Below are positions 7,903 through 16,409 of a stretch of 37,816 nucleotides of DNA, in pieces. The notes under the pieces are model-generated. The model did no database searches, was not told the DNA's origin, and worked only from the letters and a program-made list of their open reading frames with translations. Position numbers and translations under genes: made by a program. Position 1 is the first letter of the stretch, and every line of letters begins with the position of its first letter. The DNA comes from Mycobacterium sp. (GTDB lineage: Bacteria > Actinomycetota > Actinomycetes > Mycobacteriales > Mycobacteriaceae): the NCBI GenBank assembly GCA_025966225.1, contig JAOPVI010000137.1, positions 1 through 37,816 on the forward strand, in the 5' to 3' direction.

Positions 7903-8702
7903 TGCCACTCCCCCAGCCACGGCCGGGTTCCGCAGCACTAGTCACCGGCGCATCCTCGGGAGTGGGTGTGGCGGTGGCGCGGAAACTCGCAGCAGGGGGC
8001 CACAACGTCGTGCTGCTCGCTCGGCGAGCCGAGCGACTGGCGGCCCTAGCCGAGGAGCTGAGTGTCCAGCACGGCGTCCGTGCCGAGATCACGCCCTGTG
8101 ATCTGTCCGAGCGTGAATCCCGGACCGCCGCGCTGACAGCTATCGAACAACTCGGCATGGAGATCGACATCTTCGCCAGCTGCGCTGGTTTCGGCATGAC
8201 CGGACCGTTCCACGAGCACGCAGGCCAACAGGCCGTGCGCATGGTGGCAACGAATCTCGAGGCAGTTGTGGAGCTCACGGGTGCCGTGCTCCCGGCCATG
8301 GTGCATCGCCGACGTGGCGCCGTACTGCTGGTGTCCTCGCTGGCCGGGGCAGGACCGGTGCCGGGCTTCGCCGCGTACTCTGCCACCAAGGCCGCCGTCA
8401 CCTCGTTCGGCGAGGCGTTGCATGCCGAGGTTCGGGGCTACGGGGTCAGCGTGACCGTCGTGTGCCCTGGGCCGATCGACACCGAGTTCGGCGCGGTCGC
8501 AGACCTCGACGGCCTCATGAGCCGGACGCCTGCTTTCCTCACCGCGACCGCAATCGGATGTGCCACCGTTGGACTCGACGGGCTGGCCTCCGGGCGACGG
8601 GTCGTGATTCCCAAACCCGCCGTACGCGCACTCGGTGTTTTCGGTGCCTATCTCCCACACCGCCTCGGTCTTCCGATGTGGCGTCGCATCTTCGCGGTCT
8701 GA
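7902..8702 (+). CDS. Short-chain dehydrogenase/reductase
   Basis: A 266-residue classical SDR. The cofactor motif T-G-A-S-S-G-V-G is at 15-22. The usual N-A-G motif is altered to S-C-A-G (93-96), a deviation that may affect the structural role of that Asn. Catalytic Ser (V-S-S, 144-146), Tyr159 and Lys163 (Y-S-A-T-K) are present. An Arg pair at 41-42 after the second strand suggests NADP(H). The start ATG overlaps the stop of the LLM gene (TGATG), so both are made from one message. It probably oxidises an alcohol or reduces a carbonyl in the same pathway. The substrate is not visible. Confidence 0.88.
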   Translation: MPLPQPRPGSAALVTGASSGVGVAVARKLAAGGHNVVLLARRAERLAALAEELSVQHGVRAEITPCDLSERESRTAALTAIEQLGMEIDIFASCAGFGMTGPFHEHAGQQAVRMVATNLEAVVELTGAVLPAMVHRRRGAVLLVSSLAGAGPVPGFAAYSATKAAVTSFGEALHAEVRGYGVSVTVVCPGPIDTEFGAVADLDGLMSRTPAFLTATAIGCATVGLDGLASGRRVVIPKPAVRALGVFGAYLPHRLGLPMWRRIFAV

Positions 8703-8703
8703 C

Positions 8704-8717
8704 GGTGAGCACTCACC
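8704..8717. promoter_or_regulatory. Perfect palindrome upstream of TetR gene (probable operator)
   Basis: GGTGAG-CA-CTCACC is a perfect 14-base dyad placed two bases after the SDR stop and 27 bases before the TetR ATG. A -10-like TAATGT lies at 8732-8737, six bases before the ATG, which suggests a leaderless message with the palindrome over the -35 region. This is the expected place for autoregulation. Confidence 0.5.
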
Positions 8718-8743
8718 CGCCAAGCCGCAAGTAATGTCAGCGT

Positions 8744-9403
8744 ATGCCTACAGACCGAGACCCGATGATCTCCGTGACTCTGGAAGCGCTTCGCCGCCGC
8801 GACCGTCCGCATGGGCAGGGCGGCTCCGGCGACACCACTGAGATGGCGATCATGGCGGCGACCGACCGTCTGCTCGCGACCACGCCCCTGAACGATTTGA
8901 GCGTGTCCGATATCGTCCGAGAGGCGCGGATCTCGCGCGGCACCTTCTATTTCTGGTTCAGCTCGAAGTTCGCTGTGGTCATCGCCCTACTCGCTGAAGC
9001 CATGGACGAGATGTATGACGCGGCGTTGCCCATCATGAGCCACCCCGATGGCACATCGTACGACGACGCGTTCCGCCGCGGCGTTGGCGCCGCCGCGGAG
9101 GTGTGGGAACGCCACCGGTTCGTGCTGCGAGCGACAATTCAGCACTGGCACAACGACAAGGATATTCGTACCGTGCTCTTCGAGATCGTCGACTGGTTGA
9201 GCACCGCGCTTGGCGCGGTCATCGACCGCGGCCGCGCGGAGGGCGCGATCGGCCCGGGGCCCTCAGCCAAACAGCTTGCTGCGACGCTCATCTGGTCGGC
9301 TCAGTATTGCCTGTACATCGGGGATCTCCAGGACGAGCACGCTGCAGTGACGGACACGTTGTCGTGGATATGGACCAAGGCCCTGTCCCTGGAGGAGCGG
9401 TAG
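8744..9403 (+). CDS. TetR/AcrR-family regulator
   Basis: A 219-residue regulator. The helix-turn-helix lies at about residues 50-75 (L-S-V-S-D-I-V-R-E-A-R-I-S-R-G-T-F-Y-F-W-F), followed by an all-helical ligand domain with several Trp and Tyr residues that could form a hydrophobic pocket. It has an unusually long stretch (about 30 residues) before the DNA-binding domain. It follows the LLM-SDR pair on the same strand, 41 bases downstream, and has its own probable leaderless promoter and palindrome. It is the likely repressor of the Lux-like cassette, perhaps through the inverted repeat at 6659-6690, although the two palindromes do not share an obvious sequence. An acyl or lipid effector is inferred from context only. 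Confidence 0.88.
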   Translation: MPTDRDPMISVTLEALRRRDRPHGQGGSGDTTEMAIMAATDRLLATTPLNDLSVSDIVREARISRGTFYFWFSSKFAVVIALLAEAMDEMYDAALPIMSHPDGTSYDDAFRRGVGAAAEVWERHRFVLRATIQHWHNDKDIRTVLFEIVDWLSTALGAVIDRGRAEGAIGPGPSAKQLAATLIWSAQYCLYIGDLQDEHAAVTDTLSWIWTKALSLEER

Positions 9404-9497
9404 TGCGCGGAGGTCTGCTGATTCGTTTCGTCGAGGGCGTGCTGCGGACACGGGTCAAATCTGTTGAGCGGTGCGATGTGTCGGCTGTCGTGCTCGG

Positions 9498-10058
9498 TCA
9501 GCTGTAGCAGGGACCGCCGCCGGGTGGAGCACACGATGGCGGCCCCAGTTGCATCCAGCTCAGGTCCATCCAGGGCGCCGACAGCCAGGTCTTGGTCGGC
9601 TCGATGACGAAACGAAGGGGACCACGTTCGCAGTACGTTCGGCCGTCGGGCGTCGCGGCGCAGGTCGTCCCCTCGTGCGTGATCTTGCTGCGCGGCGGCA
9701 GTGGCTGTTGAGCTTGAGTGGCGGGGAACCTGACGCCTACCGACCAGTCGTAGTGAACTGCCCGGTCCCCGTCGATCCAGCCGATGTGGTCGGTTCCCGG
9801 TGGCGCTCCCGGTAAGTCACCGGCACAGCCGAAACTGCCCAGACCCCAGATACCGCAGTTCTGTCCCGTCGGGGAGGTGAACCACACCCCGCCGGGGAGG
9901 GCGAAACTGTTCGCGTCCACTTCGTCGTAATACCGGATGTCGGGGAACGGGTCGGGAGCCGCTTCCGGTGGCGCCGGGTCGGCCCAAGCCGTGGCTGAGC
10001 CGTTGAGCGCCAAGAGCACTGCGGTCACGGCCGTCAAGGCGCTGTAAAGACGATTCAT
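9498..10058 (-). CDS. Secreted protein of unknown function, last gene of the extended mce operon
   Basis: This 186-residue protein begins with a clear signal peptide (short N-terminal region, hydrophobic stretch to about residue 24, A-W-A-D cleavage-like site). The mature part holds six cysteines, mostly in C-G, C-A and C-E contexts, and a P-P-G-G-G-P-C tail. It has no motif I recognise. AGGGGA sits six bases before the ATG. It is 54 bases downstream of the MmpS-like gene and on the same strand, so it is probably the final cistron of the mce transcript. It converges on the TetR gene across a 94-base gap in which I see no strong terminator. It may be a periplasmic or cell-wall accessory of the importer; that is inference. 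Confidence 0.75.
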   Translation of the reverse strand: MNRLYSALTAVTAVLLALNGSATAWADPAPPEAAPDPFPDIRYYDEVDANSFALPGGVWFTSPTGQNCGIWGLGSFGCAGDLPGAPPGTDHIGWIDGDRAVHYDWSVGVRFPATQAQQPLPPRSKITHEGTTCAATPDGRTYCERGPLRFVIEPTKTWLSAPWMDLSWMQLGPPSCAPPGGGPCYS

Positions 10059-10112
10059 TCAATTCCCCTGCTCGCCGTCTACCATCATTGCTGCCCGAAT
10101 CATCATGCGGTG

Positions 10113-10496
10113 CTACGTAATACGCGGAGTGATGCCGTAACAGGCGGCGTCACCAATGTCGAGGGTGTTCTGGCAGATGACTTTTCCCTGATAGATGATG
10201 CGCACGCTCACCCATCGCGTGGGGGCGGCGCTCGGACGCCAATCGGCCCGCACCTGACTCCCGTCGGGCGGAGCCCCGCGAACGGTCCGCACCACTGCGT
10301 CGGTTCGCCAAGGCAGCGTCACGGCGTCGACCGACGCCCGGCCGGTACCGTCTTGGTATTCGATGTTCACGATCTGAATGTCGTCCGAGACGACCTCGTA
10401 GGTGACGAGATCATCCGCCCACGCCTCGGCCGGGTGTGCCAGTACCGGCAGACAGAGCGCCATCGCACAGGCCATCGCTGTCATGACGCGTCGCAT
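10113..10496 (-). CDS. Small secreted protein with MmpS-like domain
   Basis: A 127-residue product with signal peptide M-R-R-V-M-T-A-M ... A-E-A-W-A-D. The mature part reads like the MmpS beta-sandwich: V-T-Y-E-V, I-E-Y-Q-D-G-T-G, V-T-L-P-W, then Q-G-K-V-I-C and a second Cys near the end. MmpS proteins partner MmpL lipid exporters, but no mmpL is near, so this is a free-standing MmpS-like domain. The start ATG 10496 has AGGAG five bases upstream. ATGs at 10514 and 10511 are in frame and would overlap the preceding stop (TGATG). It lies in the run of small exported proteins after the mce genes. A similar free-standing MmpS-like lipoprotein is at 26806-27258. Confidence 0.72.
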   Translation of the reverse strand: MRRVMTAMACAMALCLPVLAHPAEAWADDLVTYEVVSDDIQIVNIEYQDGTGRASVDAVTLPWRTDAVVRTVRGAPPDGSQVRADWRPSAAPTRWVSVRIIYQGKVICQNTLDIGDAACYGITPRIT

Positions 10497-10513
10497 GCAA
10501 GCTCCTGTCATCA

Positions 10514-11029
10514 TCACGTCCCCACCAGAACGACGACGGCGAGTGTGAAATCCGACTGTGGCTCGTGTAGGAGACTGACGCCGAAGTCGGTGTAGGAACA
10601 ATCCGGGATCGCGTTGCGGCCCTCCAGAAGTACGCCCTTGACGGCATCGGCCTCATTGTGCGCGGCACCCTGAAACGACGACACCTTATTGGCGTTGATA
10701 CCAAGATCTTTCACGATCGCCGAGGGGTGCGGGTCGTCGGCCGGAACGTTCTCGGCCGAATGGTCGAGGTAGGTGTACGTAGAGCGATTGACGATGTCCG
10801 CGGCGCGCTCGACCTTCGGGTCGTAGTTCAACGGCCCACATGACGCCGCGCCGCGCGCATCGACCACGGCCTGCTGTACCGCAGGAGAGGGGTCAGCAGC
10901 CGCGGACGGTGCGAGCAGAGTGCCGACGCCGATGGCTGACGCCAGTGCCACGATTGTGCTGCCTACCTTCGACATCCGGTGTCGGACTCCGCGCGGTGCA
11001 GCGTCCGCGCGGGAGCTTGCTGTCGACAC
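10514..11029 (-). CDS. Secreted CAP/SCP-like domain protein
   Basis: A 171-residue exported protein. GTG 11029 is chosen because a perfect AGGAGG stands five bases before it; the open frame back to 11152 overlaps the upstream gene. A short charged lead precedes a hydrophobic signal segment (from M-S-K-V-G) ending A-A-A-D. The mature part looks like a degenerate CAP domain: V-V-D-A-R ... L-N-Y-D-P-K-V-E-R-A-A-D, and a late C-S-Y-T-D-F-G-V-S-L with two cysteines able to pair. CAP proteins bind lipids or sterols in other organisms, which would suit an Mce importer, but this copy lacks the full set of cavity histidines that I could find. Function is unproven. Confidence 0.7.
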   Translation of the reverse strand: MSTASSRADAAPRGVRHRMSKVGSTIVALASAIGVGTLLAPSAAADPSPAVQQAVVDARGAASCGPLNYDPKVERAADIVNRSTYTYLDHSAENVPADDPHPSAIVKDLGINANKVSSFQGAAHNEADAVKGVLLEGRNAIPDCSYTDFGVSLLHEPQSDFTLAVVVLVGT

Positions 11030-11060
11030 CTGCGCCTCCTCATTTCGGCCTTGCTGATGG

Positions 11061-11687
11061 TCAGCGGCAGACATGGGACCGATTGATCTTGCTGCCCCAG
11101 TGCAGCATCCGCTGGAATGACGGACCGGTGAACCAGGTCGGTTGCTGGGCACTCAACCCATTGCCGACGTTGGACAGTTGCTGCCAGAGCCCGTAGAAGG
11201 CGTCACCCTGGTAGAGCGGAAAGTACATGTCCCCCGCGTTGTCGTAACTTTGGGTCAGCGCCTGGGCGCGGGGGGCGAGGAAGTTCTCCGACTGGTCGAT
11301 GTTGGCGGTGACGATGTCGGCTTGCGTTTGGACCCCGTCCCAGTGGCCGTTGTTGCGGATGAGGGCGTCGTTGAGCCCTTCGATCTGGTGCCTGAGGGTG
11401 TCGTATTGGGCGTTGAACCACTGGCACATGTCCCGCTCGGCATTGATGTCCGCGTCCGTGACGTACCGTCGCAGGTCGTCGTAGTGCAAGGGAAACTGCG
11501 GCTGCCAGTCATTGGGAACGGGTGTCACGACCGGCAGTGGCTGTGGCTGGTCATAGTCGGCAACCGAATCTTGGTTTGGCACTGGGTCAGCGCCAGCCGG
11601 GCTGCTGAGAACCAACGCCGCGGCGACAGCGGCCACGACGCCCGCGGTGGCGGTCATCCGGCAACCAATGCCCATCCATCGACCCAT
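11061..11687 (-). CDS. Secreted protein of unknown function in mce operon
   Basis: A 208-residue protein with a signal peptide (G-V-V-A-A-V-A-A-A-L-V-L-S-S-P-A-G-A-D). After a Pro-rich linker comes a largely helical mature part rich in Gln, Asn and aromatic residues, ending near H-V-C-R. I do not recognise the family, though its position, just behind the Mce-associated protein, suggests an Mce accessory. ATG 11687 is eight bases after the upstream stop. An upstream in-frame codon at 11729 would overlap the mas-like gene by 35 bases, so 11687 is preferred. Two cysteines (in D-M-C-Q-W and the C-terminus) could form one disulfide. Confidence 0.7.
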   Translation of the reverse strand: MGRWMGIGCRMTATAGVVAAVAAALVLSSPAGADPVPNQDSVADYDQPQPLPVVTPVPNDWQPQFPLHYDDLRRYVTDADINAERDMCQWFNAQYDTLRHQIEGLNDALIRNNGHWDGVQTQADIVTANIDQSENFLAPRAQALTQSYDNAGDMYFPLYQGDAFYGLWQQLSNVGNGLSAQQPTWFTGPSFQRMLHWGSKINRSHVCR

Positions 11688-11694
11688 GAGACGG

Positions 11695-12345
11695 CTATTT
11701 TCCGAGGGCGGAGTCGATGCCACCGACATCGGTGATCTGCCAGTCGTTGTTGCTGTCGATGGTGACGCTGTACGTCGCGGTCGACTGCAACCCTTCGGGT
11801 GCTTGCATCGTCTTGGTGAGGACGCTGACGAACGAGTCGACGGTGTAGATGCCGCCGGCGTTCGACCGAACCTTTGCGGCCAATGGCTTCGCCGTCGACT
11901 TCCATTGCAGCGGAGCCAGTACCTGCTCCATCGAGTCCGCTGCCTTCGTCAGCTTGTCCTTCAGCTCGGGAGACGTACCGTTGACCAGCTTGACTTTCCA
12001 CGCATTGAAGTCTTGGAAGTCCATATCCGCGGCATTCACCGCGTAGTCGGCGGAAATCTCCTCGGCGCGCTGCCTGTTGCTTGCCTCACGGGCCTGGGCA
12101 TCCAGTTTCTCCTGTGCACCCATGTACAGCCATCCCAGCACACCCGCGGCACCGGTCAGGAGGCATATGACCACGGTGACGATCACGGCCCGCAGAGTGA
12201 CCGATACCCGGCGGGGCGCCTTTGCCGGCCGGGCCGCAACCTCTTCATGCTCGGACGACTCCGAACGCGGGTTGTCCACGTCGGCGTCGTCGTTGGCCGC
12301 GGATAACGCGTTCTCAATCAGGTTGTCTGTATCGACTATGGACAT
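11695..12345 (-). CDS. Mce-associated membrane protein (Mas family)
   Basis: This 216-residue protein has an acidic cytoplasmic N-terminus of about 50 residues, one membrane helix (about 52-75, V-I-V-T-V-V-I-C-L-L-T-G-A-A-G-V-L-G-W-L), then an exported domain with the S-V-T-I-D ... W-Q-I-T-D-V-G-G-I pattern of Mce-associated proteins (SnoaL/NTF2-like fold). Known Mas proteins stabilise Mce complexes. ATG 12345 has AGAGGA seven bases upstream. A longer open frame to 13377 in the same phase is only the shadow of mceF. It lies 38 bases behind mceF, the position usual for mas genes. Confidence 0.85.
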   Translation of the reverse strand: MSIVDTDNLIENALSAANDDADVDNPRSESSEHEEVAARPAKAPRRVSVTLRAVIVTVVICLLTGAAGVLGWLYMGAQEKLDAQAREASNRQRAEEISADYAVNAADMDFQDFNAWKVKLVNGTSPELKDKLTKAADSMEQVLAPLQWKSTAKPLAAKVRSNAGGIYTVDSFVSVLTKTMQAPEGLQSTATYSVTIDSNNDWQITDVGGIDSALGK

Positions 12346-12383
12346 CGGATTTCCTCTTTCGGGTTGGGGGGGACGGGCCCGAG

Positions 12384-13340
12384 CTATTGATCGGGAATGG
12401 TGACGTGAAGCGTGATCGCCCCCTCTTCCGGTATGTCCGACAACGCATTTGACAGAATTTGGGCGCTGTCGAAGTTCATCAGTGCGCCGCCGATGCCCTG
12501 GAATTGGGGCAGCAGCGCTTGGGAAATCACCTTGAGGTCGGGTCCCCTCGCGTCCAAGAAACCCTGGATCCGGGCCAGGAACTGTTGAAACAACTTGATG
12601 TTCTTGGGGTTGTCCCAGGCGACGGTGTTCATCATTCCGCTGAAGACGCGAGCTGCGCTGTTCCCCGTCGCCCGCACCGGTGGGCCCAGCTCGGCGAGGG
12701 TGGGCCCGACCCAGCTGGCGTTGCGCAGGAGTGTCTGAAGATTGTCGAGCACCTCCTGCCCCTTTCCGTTCATCCCGACGACCATGTTCCGGGTGAGCAA
12801 ACTCGCCCGCGAGAGATTCGGCAGCACTTGGCCCGGGTCCGGCAGGGCGACGTCTGCCTCGTCGACGATGCGTTCGAGTTGACCGGGATCGAGCTGGTTG
12901 AGCACCCGGACGACGCTGGTGGCCAGTTGCGAGATCGACGGCGGCACCGTGATCGACTCTGCCGCGATGCGCTGACCGTCGGTCAGCACCGGCCCGTGGT
13001 CTGTCCGCGGCAGGAACCCGACGTACGCCTCGCCGAGTGCGGACAAGTTGTCGAGCCGCACGTCGCTGTCGACCGGAATCCGTTGGTCGCCATCGACGTA
13101 GAAATCGATGGTGGCATTGCTCACCGACGACGAGACCCCGGTCACCTTGCCGATGGCCGCACCGCGCAGCAGAACGCTGGAGCCGACGACGAGGCCCTTG
13201 ACGTCCGGAACCGCCATCGACAGATTGATGCGCTGAGCCGGTGGGCCAATACGCAAGCCGAACGACCCGATGTACGCGGCAGCGAGGGCGATGATGACGG
13301 CGAACGCTGCGAACGATGCGATGTTCTTCGCAGTCCTCAT
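12384..13340 (-). CDS. mceF: Mce family protein F
   Basis: A 318-residue MCE/MlaD-domain protein. One N-terminal helix (F-A-A-F-A-V-I-I-A-L-A-A-A-Y-I) leads to the MCE beta-barrel domain (V-P-D-V-K-G-L-V-V-G-S-S-V ... G-A-A-I-G-K-V-T-G-V), and a long helical region follows. The six Mce proteins are thought to assemble into a needle-like tunnel that carries lipids through the periplasm. The ATG overlaps the mceE stop (ATGA, 13340-13337). The C-terminus lacks the long Pro-rich tail seen in some MceF proteins. Confidence 0.92.
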   Translation of the reverse strand: MRTAKNIASFAAFAVIIALAAAYIGSFGLRIGPPAQRINLSMAVPDVKGLVVGSSVLLRGAAIGKVTGVSSSVSNATIDFYVDGDQRIPVDSDVRLDNLSALGEAYVGFLPRTDHGPVLTDGQRIAAESITVPPSISQLATSVVRVLNQLDPGQLERIVDEADVALPDPGQVLPNLSRASLLTRNMVVGMNGKGQEVLDNLQTLLRNASWVGPTLAELGPPVRATGNSAARVFSGMMNTVAWDNPKNIKLFQQFLARIQGFLDARGPDLKVISQALLPQFQGIGGALMNFDSAQILSNALSDIPEEGAITLHVTIPDQ

Positions 13341-14335
13341 GGCGTTGCTCCCAATATCCGCAGCACGTCCTGGACATTGCCGATTAGCTCGCGACCGTCC
13401 GGACCTGTAATCGAGGTGATGTTGATGGCCGGGTTCTTGTCAACGGGCAAGAAGTCTTCGGTGAAGAGTTTTCGCCATTTGGGTGCCTCGGCTTCGAAGT
13501 CCCACTTGCTCTGCTGGACGGCGCCGACCGCATTGCCGAGCGAGTTGAGCAGCGGCACCAGCCAGAACCCGCCGCTGTAGATACTTCCGACCGAGGGAAG
13601 CACGGTACCGATGTAGCTTGCGGCGGTTGTCGCTCGGTCGAAGCCCAACATCCCGGCCGGTGAGAACCAATATTGGTACGTCGGAACGTTGCGATTCATC
13701 ACGTCGGCGGTTCCTGATACGCCGTCGAGCCATTTGTCGACCATGTCGATGTTGTTGGACAGATCCGAAAGGTCGACCGCGACACGGCTCACCATGTTGC
13801 GCAGGTCCCCGGCTTTGGCAGGGCTCACGTGGTTGATGCCGATGATGGTGTTCTGCGCCCGCTGAATGGCCCCGCTGCCAACGAAGTTCGCAAGATTGGC
13901 GAGCGTATCCTCCAGCTGGGGAGGAGATGTCGTCTGCGCCAACGGAACTCTGCCGCCCGCTACCACCGACGACGTCGCGGACTCACCCGCCGGCGGACGT
14001 TCGAGTGCTACATAGGTGTCACCGAGCACGGTGGACTGCTGCAGTGTGGCGCGGGTATTCGATGGCACGGTCACCGAGGACTGAATCTCGGACGTGACAT
14101 CGACGTGATCGCTCTTGAGGTTGACCTGTGTGACGACTCCGACGGTGGTGCCGTCCATGACGACCTTCGCCCGGTCGGGCAGGTTGAGCACGTTGGAGAA
14201 TTCGATGACGATGTCGTAACCGGGCCCGGGGGGACTTCCCGGTTGGGGCAACGCGTTGACGGTGATCGAGGCACACGATGAGAGCAACGTGGCCACGACC
14301 GCGCCGGTGATGACTGATCGCGTCCGGCGGCTCAC
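13337..14335 (-). CDS. mceE: Mce family lipoprotein E (LprK type)
   Basis: A 332-residue Mce protein with a lipoprotein signal: short basic N-terminus, hydrophobic core and lipobox L-S-S-C at about residues 18-21. This is the classical feature of the fifth Mce position. The MCE domain follows (V-L-N-L-P-D-R-A-K-V-V-M-D-G-T-T-V-G). GTG 14335 overlaps the mceD stop (GTGA). It would anchor the Mce assembly at the outer face of the membrane or in the envelope. Confidence 0.92.
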   Translation of the reverse strand: MSRRTRSVITGAVVATLLSSCASITVNALPQPGSPPGPGYDIVIEFSNVLNLPDRAKVVMDGTTVGVVTQVNLKSDHVDVTSEIQSSVTVPSNTRATLQQSTVLGDTYVALERPPAGESATSSVVAGGRVPLAQTTSPPQLEDTLANLANFVGSGAIQRAQNTIIGINHVSPAKAGDLRNMVSRVAVDLSDLSNNIDMVDKWLDGVSGTADVMNRNVPTYQYWFSPAGMLGFDRATTAASYIGTVLPSVGSIYSGGFWLVPLLNSLGNAVGAVQQSKWDFEAEAPKWRKLFTEDFLPVDKNPAINITSITGPDGRELIGNVQDVLRILGATP

Positions 14336-15447
14336 GGGTGGCTCGCTTGCTGGAGCACGTACTGCAGCAACGCGACGTCGACGGCATAGGGTTGGCCGTT
14401 GACGTCGGCGCAGCTACCGGGCATCGCCGCATTCATCGCACCGCACAGCGCCAGTCCGTCATGTGTTTGAACCCGGAACAACGGCGGCCGGTAAGCGATG
14501 TTGAACGTGCCGAATTGCTTGGCATTGAAGTGGTTTGCCGCCGTGTTGATCCACCACGGGACCGGGTTGAGGAGGCCGGCAAGGGCGTTCGCGTGCGGGC
14601 TCATCTTTCGCACCGCGTCACTCACCGTGTCCAGGGTGAGCTGCGTTTCGTCACCTAGCCTGGTTTCCAGAACGGCGACCGTCTCGATCAGCGGACCGAG
14701 CGTCCCGTATCCGTCCGGGCCGGCAAGTCGTGCGGCACCGTCGACCGCAGTTGCGAGGTCGGGGGTGGTCGTGACCGCATCCACGAGGATCTCCTTCATC
14801 GGTCCCCTGATGTCCTTCAGCGCCGAGGTCAGCTGGGCGACGTTCTGGGTGATCGAACCGATATCGCTGATCGCCTGATCGGGGCTGTCGAGTAGGGCGG
14901 ACGACAGGGTCAGCAGGTGCCCCACCCCTGCCCCGTTGCCGTGCGACAGCTGATCCAGCCCGCGAACGGTGTCCGCGACATTCGTCGATCCACTCGCGTT
15001 GATCGCGTTGACGAACGTGTCCGCCGATCCGATGACCTCCGACAACGACTTTGGCGATACGGACCGATCCAGTGAGATACAGCCCGCGGGTTTTAGCTGT
15101 GGACCCCCGGCGTAGTTGCCAACCAGTTCCAGCGAGCGGTCGGCAAGAATCGATGGCGACCGGATGATCGCCTTGACGTCACTGGGAATCCGCCGTTGCT
15201 CGGTCAACGAGAAGTCGACGCGAACGTGGGAGGGGCCGGCCTGGATGGACGTGACCTTGCCGACGGGATAACCCATCTGAGTGACCGGGTTACCGACATA
15301 CAAGCCGATCGTGTCGGGCATGAACGCGCAGTATGCGGCGTCATGGCGACTCTCCGGTGCGCACGACGAACCCACAGCCATGACTGCTGCCGCCATGACG
15401 GCGGCCACCCCGGCACGAATGACACGACCAACCATGAACGCGGCCAT
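14332..15447 (-). CDS. mceD: Mce family protein D
   Basis: A 371-residue MCE-domain protein. The N-terminal hydrophobic segment ends in A-V-G-S-S-C, which could be a weak lipobox (Gly at -3 is unusual), so membrane helix or lipid anchor are both possible. The MCE domain includes I-G-L-Y-V-G-N-P-V-T-Q-M-G-Y-P-V-G-K-V. The C-terminal part has paired cysteines near the end (A-L-C-G and G-S-C-A). The start ATG overlaps the mceC stop by one base (TGATG at 15447). It is shorter than many MceD proteins, which carry a long Pro-rich tail. Confidence 0.9.
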   Translation of the reverse strand: MAAFMVGRVIRAGVAAVMAAAVMAVGSSCAPESRHDAAYCAFMPDTIGLYVGNPVTQMGYPVGKVTSIQAGPSHVRVDFSLTEQRRIPSDVKAIIRSPSILADRSLELVGNYAGGPQLKPAGCISLDRSVSPKSLSEVIGSADTFVNAINASGSTNVADTVRGLDQLSHGNGAGVGHLLTLSSALLDSPDQAISDIGSITQNVAQLTSALKDIRGPMKEILVDAVTTTPDLATAVDGAARLAGPDGYGTLGPLIETVAVLETRLGDETQLTLDTVSDAVRKMSPHANALAGLLNPVPWWINTAANHFNAKQFGTFNIAYRPPLFRVQTHDGLALCGAMNAAMPGSCADVNGQPYAVDVALLQYVLQQASHP

Positions 15448-16409
15448 CAGCAGGGACTCCCCGGCATCGGCATGCACAAGTCGGTGGCGAGCAGCTCCGG
15501 GCGCGCGTTCTGGGCGTCCAAGATGCGTTCGATCTTGTCGCGCACCCGGCGCAGTCGCGGCACGATTCTGCTGTTGTCGTCCACCCATCTCCTGACGCGG
15601 TCCTGCCACGTCCGAACCTTCTCGATGAACTCCTCCCGGTGGTTCACCCAGAACTTGCCGAACGGAACCAGGAACGCATCGCCGATGTCACCCATGCCCT
15701 TCAACGCGCCGGCGAATCCCTTGCCGTACAACACCAGTGTCTGCTCGAGGATGGATATCTTCGAGACAAGTTCTTTGAGTCTGTCTCGATAGTCGCTCAG
15801 CGACGCGATGTATTCGTCGGACAGATTGAGAATCTGGGAGATCTGTCCGCGCTGCTTGTCCATCGTCTCGGTGAGCGCGTTCCCGGCCTGGACGACCGCA
15901 GACAGAGTATCGACGTTCGTTCCGGTGAGCCCGGCCTGAACCTCGTCCAGCGATTCGCGGATCGGCTTCGGGTTGATGTCATCGGTGATCTTCGTCGAGT
16001 CGGCCAAGGTTCGCATCAGGTTGTAGGGCATCGTCACCCGTTCCATCGGAATTGGCCTCTGTCCCAACGGCTTGTCGCCGAGCGACACCAGGTTCACGTA
16101 GTAACCGCCGACCACCGTCAGCATGCGAACCTGAATTTGCGACTGGTCTCCGACGAACGCGTCCTGGTCCACTGTCGCGCGGACCCTCACCTGGTCCGGC
16201 TCGATCGACATGTCCTCGATCTTGCCGACGGTGATTCCCGCGATCCGTACGCCGTCACCCGGACGGACCGATGCGGCGTCGTCGGTGTAGAAGACAACCG
16301 CTCTCTGACCGGGCGGACTGACGTAGACAGCGGCGGCCGTCAGCGCCAGCACGGTGAGCATCACCAGGGCGGCCACACCCCAAAACGTCGGGCTCTTGAG
16401 TCCTTTCAT
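15447..16409 (-). CDS. mceC: Mce family protein C
   Basis: A 320-residue MCE-domain protein with an N-terminal helix (V-A-A-L-V-M-L-T-V-L-A-L-T-A-A-A-V-Y) and the domain core G-D-G-V-R-I-A-G-I-T-V-G-K-I. A long, strongly charged helical stretch follows (many Arg/Lys/Glu in the last 150 residues), ending with two cysteines. ATG 16409 is chosen because it makes an ATGA overlap with mceB; in-frame ATG 16418 is the alternative. The basic C-terminal helices are more charged than those of its neighbours. Confidence 0.9.
   Translation of the reverse strand: MKGLKSPTFWGVAALVMLTVLALTAAAVYVSPPGQRAVVFYTDDAASVRPGDGVRIAGITVGKIEDMSIEPDQVRVRATVDQDAFVGDQSQIQVRMLTVVGGYYVNLVSLGDKPLGQRPIPMERVTMPYNLMRTLADSTKITDDINPKPIRESLDEVQAGLTGTNVDTLSAVVQAGNALTETMDKQRGQISQILNLSDEYIASLSDYRDRLKELVSKISILEQTLVLYGKGFAGALKGMGDIGDAFLVPFGKFWVNHREEFIEKVRTWQDRVRRWVDDNSRIVPRLRRVRDKIERILDAQNARPELLATDLCMPMPGSPC

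Noticed and set aside
12459..13580. Plus-strand open frame of 373 codons opposite mceF/mceE
   Set aside because: Spans two genuine minus-strand genes and has no motif of its own.
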